A DNA stretch of 64,000 bases from Bordetella genomosp. 13 (lineage in GTDB: Bacteria > Pseudomonadota > Gammaproteobacteria > Burkholderiales > Burkholderiaceae_B): the NCBI RefSeq assembly GCF_007679965.1, contig NZ_VEHL01000008.1, positions 62,001-126,000 of the forward strand, given 5' to 3'. Within the stretch, counting starts at the first letter, position 1, and the number at the start of each line of letters is the position of its first letter. Below the pieces are notes generated by a model. It did not search any database. It saw nothing but the letters and a program-made list of their open reading frames with translations, and was not told where the DNA came from. This document shows, one piece after another, positions 21,526-28,732 of the stretch. The position numbers and the translations under genes are program-made.

Positions 21526-21636
21526 GAAAACCCGCGGTATTCCAGTCTGGAATGGCGCATGCGGATACGTCGTTTGTGGTGTGGGACGCCGCGCCACAGA
21601 ATGGGGCATTACCGTCACTTTGCCCTGATACCGACA

Positions 21637-22617
21637 ATGTTCAAGTGGAAAAAACAGCTGGCCGCCCTGGCCCTTCCGTGCCTGGCCACCCTGGCATCGA
21701 CCCCGGCCGCGGCCGCGTATCCTGACAAGCCGATCCGCCTGGTGGTGCCGTATTCGGCCGGCGGCAGCTCGGACGTGCTGGCCCGTGCCATCAGCGACCA
21801 GCTCGGCGCCGAGCTGGGCCAGTCGGTGGTGGTCGAGAACCGCGCCGGCGCCGGCTCGATGATCGGCACCGCCTTCGTGGGCGACTCGGCCGCCGACGGC
21901 TACACCCTGCTGCTGGCGGACGTGCCGTTCACCATCGTGCCGGCCTTGTACAAGGACCGCGTCAAGTACGACGCCCGCAAGGACTTCGCGCCGGTCACGC
22001 TGCTGGGCCTCTCGCCCATGTACCTGTTCGTCAGGCCCGGCTTCGAGAAGCCCTCGGTCGCGGGCGTGATCGAGGCCGCGAAGGCGCGTCCCGGTCTGGT
22101 GTCGATCGGCTCGGGCGGCAACGGTTCGTTCACGCACCTGATGGCCGAGCTGCTGATGATCAAGGCCGGCATCAAGCTGACGCACATCCCCTACAAGGGC
22201 GCGTCGGCGTCGGTGAACGACCTGGCCGGCGGCCAGATCGACACCAGCTTCACCACCATGCCCAGCGCCGCGGCCCTGTACCAGGCCGGCCGCATCAAGC
22301 CGGTTGCCGTGTCCTCGCCGCAGCGTCAGCCCGATACGCCCGACCTGCCGACGTTCCGCGAGAGCGGCCTGCCCGACCTGACCGTCGAGAGCTGGTGGGG
22401 GCTGATGGCGCCGGCGGGCACGCCCAAGGACGTGGTGCAGCGCCTGGATGCCGCGATGAAGAAGGTCATGCAGTCCGAGCCCGTGAAACAGCGCCTGTCC
22501 AGCGTCGGCGTGAGCCTGCCGCCGGATACCTCGGCCGCCGCCTTGCAGAAGCTGCTGGACGTCGACTTCGCCCGCTGGCAGGACGTCGTGACGCAGGCCG
22601 GCATCAAGCTGGACTGA
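21637..22617 (+). CDS. Bug/TctC-family tripartite tricarboxylate transporter receptor
   Basis: A 326-residue periplasmic binding protein. Sec signal about 1-27 (LALPCLATLASTPAAAA), then IRLVVPYSAGGSSDVLARAI, VVVENRAGAGSMIGTAF, YKGASASVNDLAGGQID and a C-terminus GIKLD typical of Bug proteins. ATG 21637 chosen because it gives a proper leader; the frame runs open to 21559. It sits between a LysR gene and an M28 peptidase gene (22-nt gap), suggesting that the receptor may collect or sense a product of peptide or amide hydrolysis. That link is inference. Confidence 0.9.
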   Translation: MFKWKKQLAALALPCLATLASTPAAAAYPDKPIRLVVPYSAGGSSDVLARAISDQLGAELGQSVVVENRAGAGSMIGTAFVGDSAADGYTLLLADVPFTIVPALYKDRVKYDARKDFAPVTLLGLSPMYLFVRPGFEKPSVAGVIEAAKARPGLVSIGSGGNGSFTHLMAELLMIKAGIKLTHIPYKGASASVNDLAGGQIDTSFTTMPSAAALYQAGRIKPVAVSSPQRQPDTPDLPTFRESGLPDLTVESWWGLMAPAGTPKDVVQRLDAAMKKVMQSEPVKQRLSSVGVSLPPDTSAAALQKLLDVDFARWQDVVTQAGIKLD

Positions 22618-22639
22618 CACGGATTCAGGAGACAGACTC

Positions 22640-23917
22640 ATGATGGATTGGTTGCAAGCCGCGTCGGCCGACGCGGCGTTGATGGACGATTTCCGCGCGA
22701 TCTGCGGCTTCGGCGGCCGCATGTCGGGCTCGGGCCAGGACGACGCGGCGATGGACTGGGCCGAGCAGCGGCTGCGCGCGGTCGGGCCGGACGTGCGCCG
22801 GCTGGCCGTGCCTTATGACGGCTGGCGCTGCGAACGCGCCGAGCTGGCCTTGCTGGGCCCCCAGGGCGAGACGCTGCTGGCCTGCCGGCCGCTGCTGCGT
22901 TCGGCCTCGACCGCGCCGCAGGGCATCGAAGGCATGGTGCTGGACCTGGGCGGCGGCCGCGCGGAGGACTTCGCGCGGGCCGGCGAGGCCGTGCGCGGCC
23001 GCATCGTGCTGGTGCGCCACGAGTATCCTTTCTCCGGCGAGCATCTGCATCGCCGCCGCAAGTACGACATGGCGGTGGCCGCCGGCGCCATCGGTTTCCT
23101 GATCGCCAACACGCGCCCCGGCGCGGGCGTGCTGTCCGGATCGTCGGGCCGGCCGCGCGGCGGGGCGGGCATTCCCGCGGCCTACATCGATGCCGAGGGC
23201 GCGCAGGCCCTGGCCGCGGCGGGCGGCGCGCGGGTGCGCCTGCTGGTACACGGCCAGGACCTCGACGACGCCCGCGCCAGCGTGGGCGTGCTGGACCTGC
23301 CTGGCGGCCGCGAAGGCCGCGTGGTCATCAGTGCGCACATGGACGGCCACGACCTGGGCTGCAGCGCCCTGGACAACGCCACCGGCGTGGCGGTGGCGCT
23401 GGCCGCCGCGCGCCACCTCGCGCCGCGCCTGGGCCCGGATACGCTGGGACTGCGGGTGTGCTTCTTCTGCGCCGAAGAATGGGCGCTGACGGGCTCGGAG
23501 CGCTACCTGGCCGACATGCCAGCCCACGAGCGCCAGCAGCTGAAGGTGGACATCAACCTGGACACCGTGGCGGGCGATGCCGACCTGACGGCGTTGATCA
23601 GCGACTTCCCGGGCCTGCGGCCGCTGGTGCAACAGGCCGGCGAGGCGGCCGGCGTGGCGGTGGGCACCTGGCTGCCGCTGATGCCCAATTCCGACCACGC
23701 GAATTTCGCGCGGCACGGCATTCCGGCATTGCGGCTGGTGGCGGGATTCGGCAAGCCCGAGTCGCGCGTCAACAACATCCTGTCGGCCGGCGACCTGATG
23801 AGCGTGATCGAGGAAAGCGAGCTGCGCCGTGCATTGGCGGTGACGGCGGCGATGGCCGACGCGGCGCTGAAGATGGACGATGCGCGGTTGGCGCAGTTGG
23901 CCGAGAAAGGGGACTGA
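22640..23917 (+). CDS. M28-family metallopeptidase/aminopeptidase-like protein
   Basis: A 425-residue di-zinc peptidase. Metal-site motifs: SAHMDGHDLG (His233, Asp235 region), ALDNATG (Asp245), CFFCAEEWALTGS (catalytic/bridging Glu pair) and MPNSDHANFARHGIPAL (C-terminal His). Residues about 100-210 form the inserted protease-associated (PA-like) domain (GRIVLVRHEYPFSGEHLHRR ... AYIDAEGAQAL). No signal peptide, so cytoplasmic. ATG 22640 follows AGGAGACAG. It may hydrolyse a peptide or amino-acid amide imported with the help of the upstream Bug receptor; substrate not predictable. Confidence 0.88.
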   Translation: MMDWLQAASADAALMDDFRAICGFGGRMSGSGQDDAAMDWAEQRLRAVGPDVRRLAVPYDGWRCERAELALLGPQGETLLACRPLLRSASTAPQGIEGMVLDLGGGRAEDFARAGEAVRGRIVLVRHEYPFSGEHLHRRRKYDMAVAAGAIGFLIANTRPGAGVLSGSSGRPRGGAGIPAAYIDAEGAQALAAAGGARVRLLVHGQDLDDARASVGVLDLPGGREGRVVISAHMDGHDLGCSALDNATGVAVALAAARHLAPRLGPDTLGLRVCFFCAEEWALTGSERYLADMPAHERQQLKVDINLDTVAGDADLTALISDFPGLRPLVQQAGEAAGVAVGTWLPLMPNSDHANFARHGIPALRLVAGFGKPESRVNNILSAGDLMSVIEESELRRALAVTAAMADAALKMDDARLAQLAEKGD

Positions 23918-24058
23918 GGCATCGGGCCGGCCGCGAAGGCGGCCCGGGCACCAGTCCTGCCGCCGTTCAAGAGAATCCGCGCCGGCCGCGACGGCGGTGG
24001 GGCGCGGTTAGCGCCAGGCAAGGCGGCCGCCCGATGCGGCCGCGTGCCGTGTGCGGTT

Positions 24059-24331
24059 TTACGCCGACGGCGGAACGAAGCCCTGGGCCTCGACGGTGCC
24101 GTCCTCGAACAGGAAGCGCTCCATCTGCTGCTGCAGGTACTTGCGGGCGCGGGCGTCGGCCAGGTTCAGGCGGTTTTCGTTGACCAGGCGCGTCTGGATG
24201 CCCTTCCATTCTTCCCAGGCCTCTTTCGAGACCTCGCGCCAGATGCGCGTGCCCAGTTCGCCGGGGTAGGGCGGAAAATCCAGCCCTTCGGCTTCACGCT
24301 TGAGTTTCACACAGTTGACGGTACGAGCCAT
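24059..24331 (-). CDS. yggX: YggX-type Fe(II)-trafficking / oxidative damage protection protein
   Basis: A 90-residue protein with the full YggX signature: ARTVNCVKLKREAEGLDFPP (conserved Cys), PGELGTRIWREVSKEAWEEW, RLVNENRLNLADARARKYL and QQQMERFLF. In enterics it protects Fe-S clusters during oxidative stress. Start ATG 24331 gives the standard N-terminus. It lies 79 nt downstream of argA on the same strand and convergent with the M28 peptidase gene. Confidence 0.96.
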   Translation of the reverse strand: MARTVNCVKLKREAEGLDFPPYPGELGTRIWREVSKEAWEEWKGIQTRLVNENRLNLADARARKYLQQQMERFLFEDGTVEAQGFVPPSA

Positions 24332-24410
24332 GGTCTGCTGCCGGTAAGGATTGCGAAGCCTCGATTCTAGCCGGCCCGGCATGAAGCGCCCGGGCGCGGC
24401 CCTGAAGGCG

Positions 24411-25766
24411 TCACAGTTTCTTGATGAACACCAGGCTGTTGCGCGAGCGGTTGTAGTGGTTCTGCTTGTCGCGCGGCAGGTCGGAGATGCCGCCCTGCAC
24501 GAAGCCGCGCTTGATGAACCAGTGCGAGGTTCGGGTGGTCAGCACGAACAGGCGCTTCATGCCCAGGGCGCGGGCGCGCGCCTCCATGTGGCGCAGCAGG
24601 ATCTCGCCTTCGCCCGAGCCCTGCCATTCGGGATGCACGATCAGGCAGGCCATCTCGGCCATCTGGTCTTCCGGGTATGGGTGGAGGGCCGCGCAGGCGT
24701 AGATGACGCCGTCGTGCTCCAGCACGGTGAACAGTTCGACGTCGCGCTCGATCACGCTGCGCGGGCGCGGCACCAGCGTGCCGTCGGCCTCCAGCGGCTC
24801 GATCAGGCTGAGGATGGCGCCGACGTCGTCGATGGTGGCCGGGCGCAGGTCGTCCAGCGTGTCTTCCACCACCATGGTGCCCACGCCGTCGTGGGTGAAG
24901 ATCTCCAGCAGCACGCTGCCGTCCAGCGAGAACGGCACCAGGTGGGCGCGGGCCACGCCGCGCTTGACCGCCAGCGAGGCGTACTGCAGGTACAGGGTCG
25001 TGTCTTCGTCCAGGCCGCCGGCGGCCAGCAGCGCGTCGGCGTCCACGCGCGCCAGTTCGGTATCCACCGTGCCGTCGTCGTTGAGCACGCCGGCCGAGCT
25101 GGACAGGAAGATCAGCTTCTCGGCGCGCAGCGCCACGGCCACGCTGGTGGCCAGTTCTTCCATGGCCAGGTTGAACGCGTCGCCGGTGGGCGAGAAGCCA
25201 AGCGGAGAAAGCAGCACGACCGAGCCGCGCTCGATGGCGAACTTCAGCGCGTCCGCGTCGATCTTGCGCACCAGGCCGGTGTGCTGGTAGTCGACGCCGT
25301 CGACCACGCCGGTGGGACGGGCCGTGACGAAGTTGCCCGAGATGACGCGGATGTGCGAGCCCGACATGGGCGTGTTCGGCAGGCCCTGGCTGAAGGCGGC
25401 CTCGATGTCCAGGCGGATCTCGCCGGCGGCCTCCTTGGCGCATTCCAGCGCCGCCTTGTCGGTGGGCGCCACGCCGCGGCCGAACTGCTGCGTGAAACCC
25501 TTCAGGCGCAGCTGCTCGTTGACCTGCGGGCGCGAACCGTGCACCAGCACCAGGCGCACGCCCAGCGCGGACAGCAGCGACAGGTCCTGGATCAGGGTGT
25601 TCAGCGCGCCTTCCTGCACCAGCTCGCCGCCGAAGGCCACCACGAACGTCTTGCCTCGGAAGGCGTGCACGTAAGGCGCCACCTCGCGGAACCATCGGAC
25701 GAACTGGGCGGCGGCGAATTCGGGGGCTTCGAGGGCGGAAACGGTGTCGGGTTCCTGGTCGGGCAT
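24411..25766 (-). CDS. argA: Amino-acid N-acetyltransferase (N-acetylglutamate synthase)
   Basis: A 451-residue enzyme for the first step of arginine synthesis. It has an N-terminal amino-acid-kinase domain (about 25-285; VRLVLVHGSRPQVNEQLRLKG, SHIRVISGNFVTARPTG, EKLIFLSSSAGVLNDDG) and a C-terminal GNAT domain (about 305-450; ACLIVHPEWQGSGEGEILLR, then KRLFVLTTRTSHWFIKRGF). This is the classical ArgA architecture of about 440 residues. The start was placed at ATG 25766, before a short disordered leader (PDQEPDTVSALEAPEF); the frame is open far upstream, but that overlaps the region feeding the opposite-strand chaperone gene. Confidence 0.97.
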   Translation of the reverse strand: MPDQEPDTVSALEAPEFAAAQFVRWFREVAPYVHAFRGKTFVVAFGGELVQEGALNTLIQDLSLLSALGVRLVLVHGSRPQVNEQLRLKGFTQQFGRGVAPTDKAALECAKEAAGEIRLDIEAAFSQGLPNTPMSGSHIRVISGNFVTARPTGVVDGVDYQHTGLVRKIDADALKFAIERGSVVLLSPLGFSPTGDAFNLAMEELATSVAVALRAEKLIFLSSSAGVLNDDGTVDTELARVDADALLAAGGLDEDTTLYLQYASLAVKRGVARAHLVPFSLDGSVLLEIFTHDGVGTMVVEDTLDDLRPATIDDVGAILSLIEPLEADGTLVPRPRSVIERDVELFTVLEHDGVIYACAALHPYPEDQMAEMACLIVHPEWQGSGEGEILLRHMEARARALGMKRLFVLTTRTSHWFIKRGFVQGGISDLPRDKQNHYNRSRNSLVFIKKL

Positions 25767-25877
25767 GATGGTGGCGTGCAATTCCTGGGGGGTGAAGACG
25801 GGTGGGCCGGCGACGGGCCGGAAGCTCCCGCGACGGGTCGCGAAATTATAGGGCTCCCGCGAGGCGGCCGTACGCAT

Positions 25878-25906
25878 GGAACTTTGGCCGCGTGCCTGTT
25901 CCTCAT
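25878..25906 (+). promoter_or_regulatory. hrp-box-like candidate promoter upstream of the type III chaperone gene
   Basis: GGAACT at 25878-25883 followed after 17 nt by CCTCAT at 25901-25906, about 50 nt before ATG 25956. HrpL-type ECF sigma promoters carry GGAAC(C/T) and CCAC separated by about 15-17 nt; Bordetella uses the HrpL-like sigma BtrS for type III genes. The second half matches poorly, so this is a tentative assignment. Confidence 0.3.
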
Positions 25907-25955
25907 GCCTGCGAGGCCGCCTGTCGGGTGGGTGGCCCGATACCAGGAGCTCCTC

Positions 25956-26435
25956 ATGACTTTCGCGCAGTTGCTTGCCGCCCTCGGCATGGAAACCAAG
26001 CTGGACCTGAACGCGGCGGTCCAGACCGGCGGCTGCACCATCCAGTTCGACCAGTCGCTGGAACTGACGCTGGAGTTCGAGGCGGACAGCGGCAACCTGC
26101 AGCTGTACGTCACCGCCGCGCAGGCGCCGCCTACCAATCGCGAGGCGTTCTTCGCGGCGCTGCTGCAGCTGCACCTGTTCGGCATGGCCACCGAGGGCGG
26201 CGTGTTCGGCTTCGATCCGCAACTGGACCGCGTGCTGTTCTTCAAGACCCTGTCGCTGCCTTCGCTGGACGAGGCCGCCGCGCTCGGGCAGGTCGAGGTC
26301 TTCGTGAACCAGGCCGAACGCTGGCGCGCGCGCCTGCTGGACATCGTGGCCCGCGTGACGCCGGCCGTGGGTCCCTCCGGCGGCAATCCGCTGGGCGGCA
26401 ACCCGCTGGGCGGCATGCCCCTGGACCGCGCCTGA
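25956..26435 (+). CDS. CesT/Tir-type type III secretion chaperone (BtcA-like)
   Basis: A 159-residue small acidic protein with the class I chaperone fold: an amphipathic first helix (TFAQLLAALGMETKLDLNAA), central strands (CTIQFDQSLELTLEFEADSG, NLQLYVTAA), a helix with FFAALLQLHLFGMATEGG and a last helix (LGQVEVFVNQAERWRARLLD). Such dimeric chaperones bind one effector and deliver it to the injectisome. The C-terminus is an unusual Gly/Pro/Asn repeat (GGNPLGGNPLGGMPL). Strong RBS CAGGAG before ATG 25956. The next gene starts 20 nt downstream and encodes a large Ala-rich protein, the expected cognate effector. No secretion-apparatus genes are in the window. Probably the counterpart of Bordetella BtcA. 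Confidence 0.75.
   Translation: MTFAQLLAALGMETKLDLNAAVQTGGCTIQFDQSLELTLEFEADSGNLQLYVTAAQAPPTNREAFFAALLQLHLFGMATEGGVFGFDPQLDRVLFFKTLSLPSLDEAAALGQVEVFVNQAERWRARLLDIVARVTPAVGPSGGNPLGGNPLGGMPLDRA
26382..26420 (+). repeat. Short direct repeats encoding the chaperone tail
   Basis: Units of about 15 nt encoding G-G-N-P-L-G-G-N-P-L-G-G-M-P-L occur at the end of the chaperone gene. The repeat keeps the reading frame and ends just before the stop codon. Confidence 0.6.
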
Positions 26436-26456
26436 GGCGATAGGGAGATCGCCTCA
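26433..26456 (+). promoter_or_regulatory. Stop/start hairpin with Shine-Dalgarno in the loop (chaperone-effector junction)
   Basis: TGAGGCGAT (26433-26441) and ATCGCCTCA (26448-26456) are perfectly complementary over 9 bp; the 6-nt loop AGGGAG (26442-26447) is the ribosome site of the effector gene. The 5' arm begins with the chaperone's TGA and the 3' arm ends with the first base of the effector's ATG. A ribosome finishing the chaperone would melt the stem, which suggests translational coupling; this function is inferred. Confidence 0.65.
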
Positions 26457-28531
26457 TGGCAACGGTAGGCTCCATCGCGGGCGTCGCCGCGAAGGCGCTC
26501 GCATTCGCGGCGCTGGAAAAATCCGACACCCTCAACCGCTTCGTCGGCTGGATCAGCGGCGGGCGCGTCAGCCGCGAAACCCTGGCGCAGAGCATCCTGC
26601 ACAAGGCGGTCGACCTGGGCACCGAGTACGCGGTGGCCAACAAGGCGCTGGGCGAGCGCAGCGCGGTACTGCTGCCGCGCATCCGCGACGCCGTCATCGA
26701 CAACGACATGCAGCGCATGAAGGCGGCGGTGGCCGACCTGGCGGGCGAGGGCCTGTCAAAGGTCATGGACAAGGATTCGGGCAACCTGGCCAGCCGCATG
26801 GCCAAGCAGGCCATCGACGGCGCGGTGCGGCAGATGTCGTCCGAACTGGCCGGCAGCCTGGTGGGCGACCACGCGGCCGAGAAGGTCGTGGCTACCCTGG
26901 TGAAGGAACACGGCTGGGCGCCGCTGGAAAACTACCTGCATCGCATGCTGGACGCCAAGCCGCTGGGCAATTTCCTGTGCGGACAGATCAAGGCCATCGT
27001 CCAGCGCGCCATCGTCGACAACCCCGCCTACGACATGCGCGCCAACGCGGAATACCGGCTGGCCGCGGGCCTGGCGGCACAGCATCTGACGGGACAGAAG
27101 GACTACGAGGCGCCGCTGCGCCAGTACGCGCCGCTGACCATGGCCGGCGTGGACGGCGCGCGCCAGGTGGCGGCGCTGGGCGGCCAGGCGGTGGAGATGG
27201 CCGGGCAGGCCCGGGACGCGGCCGTGGCGCTGGCGGGGCAGGCGCGCGACGCCGCCGTTGGCCTGGCCGTCCAGGCCCGCGATACGGCGGTGGACCTGGC
27301 GGGACAGGCCCGCGACATGGCGGTGGACGTGGCCACCGGCGTGGCCGAGACCGCGGTGGCCGTGCGCGACGAGGTGGTGCGCCAGGCGGGCGAAGTCACC
27401 GCCCAGGTCAGCGAGACCGTGCATCAGTTCGTGCACGAGGACGTGCCGCTGGGCATCGACATGCTGCAGCAGACGCTGGGCAGCGAGCCGCAGGCCCTGC
27501 TGGCCGACCAGGCCTACGCGCGGGCCCTGGCCGAGCCGCCGGTCGAGGCCGCCATCGATGCCGACACGACCCCGCGAGACCTGGCCGACGCGCTGCTGCG
27601 CGAACAGGTGGTGCAGGCGCATGCGCCGGACGGCCACGCGCCCGTGGCCAGTGTGGTCGAGCGCCTGGCGGACGCGGAACTGGCGCCCGAGCACCGAGCC
27701 GACCTGGAGCGCGTGCAGGACGAACTGTCGTCCGCGCAGCTGGCGCCGCTGGGCACGCGCGGCAACGTCGAGGTGGCGCACACCTGGAGCGGCGCGCTGG
27801 ATCGCGTCCAGGCGCACAGCCATCACATCGAAAGCCTGCCCGAGGCGCAGGACGCCGAGGTGCGCGCCGCCTTGGGCCGCGTGCCGGCCGCGGGCACCGA
27901 CCGCGGCGGCTATCGCGTGGGCGCGGGTTTCGCCGCGCACGCCAAGGAGATCGACCTGGACCTGCCCGGTGCCTCCATGGGCTACTCGGACGCCATGGTC
28001 GAGAGCGGCAAGGCGTTGTGGGGCGCCGGCCTCTCCATGATGGGCTGGGGCGGCGGACCGGACTGGACCGAATCCGCCATCCTGAAGCAGCTGTACAACA
28101 CCTGCGGGCAGAAGCCCGACGTCATGGCCGAGGCCAGCCGCTACCTGGATCCCGCCTTGGCGCGCGATGCCGTGGCCATGCCTTCGCTGCGGGCATTCGG
28201 CGATCCCGACACGGGGCTGCTGACGGTCAACGGCGTGCGCGTACAGGTGAAGGACGCTGGCCAGCCGCAGGTCAGTTTCCAGGTGCGCGACGAGGGCGGT
28301 TTCGTGCGGGTCAGCATCGACGCCGAATGGCCGATCGCCGCGTACGGCCCGGAAGGCCACATGCGCGAGCCCCTGGGAGGAGGCGAGGCCACCGTGAAAG
28401 CGGCGGCGTCCATCCTGATCCACCCCGGCGTCGACGGCGCGCCGCCGCGCGTCGAGCATTACCCGCTGGGCGTGTCGACGTCGATCTCCAACATCGTGGC
28501 ATTCGACCGGGCATCGGGCCAGACGGCCTGA
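26456..28531 (+). CDS. Candidate type III secreted effector, BteA-like
   Basis: A 691-residue, Ala-rich, largely helical protein without signal peptide or long membrane segments. Residues 1-30 (MATVGSIAGVAAKALAFAAL) are amphipathic as in secretion leaders; residues 31-225 are a helical domain (NRFVGWISGGRVSRETLAQS; LVGDHAAEKVVATLVKEHGW) that could match the membrane-targeting domain of Bordetella BteA. Residues 243-293 hold four complete 11-residue repeats of GQARDAAVxLA type; residues 300-440 are again helical; the C-terminal third (VNGVRVQVKDAGQPQVSFQV and on) looks strand-rich. The evidence for effector status is the CesT-type chaperone gene 20 nt upstream with a coupling hairpin, the size and composition, and the taxon. 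I did not align it to BteA; identity is an inference. Confidence 0.6.
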   Translation: MATVGSIAGVAAKALAFAALEKSDTLNRFVGWISGGRVSRETLAQSILHKAVDLGTEYAVANKALGERSAVLLPRIRDAVIDNDMQRMKAAVADLAGEGLSKVMDKDSGNLASRMAKQAIDGAVRQMSSELAGSLVGDHAAEKVVATLVKEHGWAPLENYLHRMLDAKPLGNFLCGQIKAIVQRAIVDNPAYDMRANAEYRLAAGLAAQHLTGQKDYEAPLRQYAPLTMAGVDGARQVAALGGQAVEMAGQARDAAVALAGQARDAAVGLAVQARDTAVDLAGQARDMAVDVATGVAETAVAVRDEVVRQAGEVTAQVSETVHQFVHEDVPLGIDMLQQTLGSEPQALLADQAYARALAEPPVEAAIDADTTPRDLADALLREQVVQAHAPDGHAPVASVVERLADAELAPEHRADLERVQDELSSAQLAPLGTRGNVEVAHTWSGALDRVQAHSHHIESLPEAQDAEVRAALGRVPAAGTDRGGYRVGAGFAAHAKEIDLDLPGASMGYSDAMVESGKALWGAGLSMMGWGGGPDWTESAILKQLYNTCGQKPDVMAEASRYLDPALARDAVAMPSLRAFGDPDTGLLTVNGVRVQVKDAGQPQVSFQVRDEGGFVRVSIDAEWPIAAYGPEGHMREPLGGGEATVKAAASILIHPGVDGAPPRVEHYPLGVSTSISNIVAFDRASGQTA
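27203..27334 (+). repeat. In-frame 33-nt repeats (11-residue units) within the effector gene
   Basis: Four consecutive 11-residue units at residues 250-293: GQARDAAVALA, GQARDAAVGLA, VQARDTAVDLA and GQARDMAVDVA, preceded by a partial unit GQAVEMA. The 11-residue period gives a continuous amphipathic helix (LEA/apolipoprotein-like), compatible with lipid binding or a right-handed coiled coil. Confidence 0.85.
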
Positions 28532-28585
28532 TCGGGGCGGAACGGCGGGCGGCGTTTCGGTTGCGCGCTGTCCCGGCTGCAGGTC

Positions 28586-28669
28586 CCCGGGCGAACCCTG
28601 CCCGGCGAACGTCGCCCGGCGAGCGTCGCCCGGCGAACTTCGCCCGGCGAACGTCGCCCGGCGAGAACC
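28586..28669. repeat. Tandem array of 14-bp units between the effector gene and hrpA
   Basis: Five copies of GCCCGGCGAACGTC with one or two changes (28600-28613, 28614-28627, 28628-28641, 28642-28655, 28656-28669) plus a degenerate copy at 28586-28599. A 14-bp period is not a multiple of three and no gene spans it. Possible variable-number repeat or protein-binding array; no known motif recognised. Confidence 0.85.
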
Positions 28670-28700
28670 CGCTCCCTCGGCCTGGTCCCGCCGAAAATTT

Positions 28701-28706
28701 ATAATG
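28701..28706 (+). promoter_or_regulatory. Candidate -10 element for hrpA
   Basis: A consensus TATAAT 26 nt before the hrpA ATG, standing out in GC-rich surroundings; no clear -35 hexamer is seen at the right distance, and the 14-bp array ends 31 nt upstream. Confidence 0.45.
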
Positions 28707-28732
28707 GGTGGTTCAACGGATGAATCGCTCAC

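Noticed and set aside
24351..25955. Plus-strand extension of the chaperone frame by over 500 codons
   Set aside because: It is antisense to argA; the RBS and conserved fold begin at ATG 25956.
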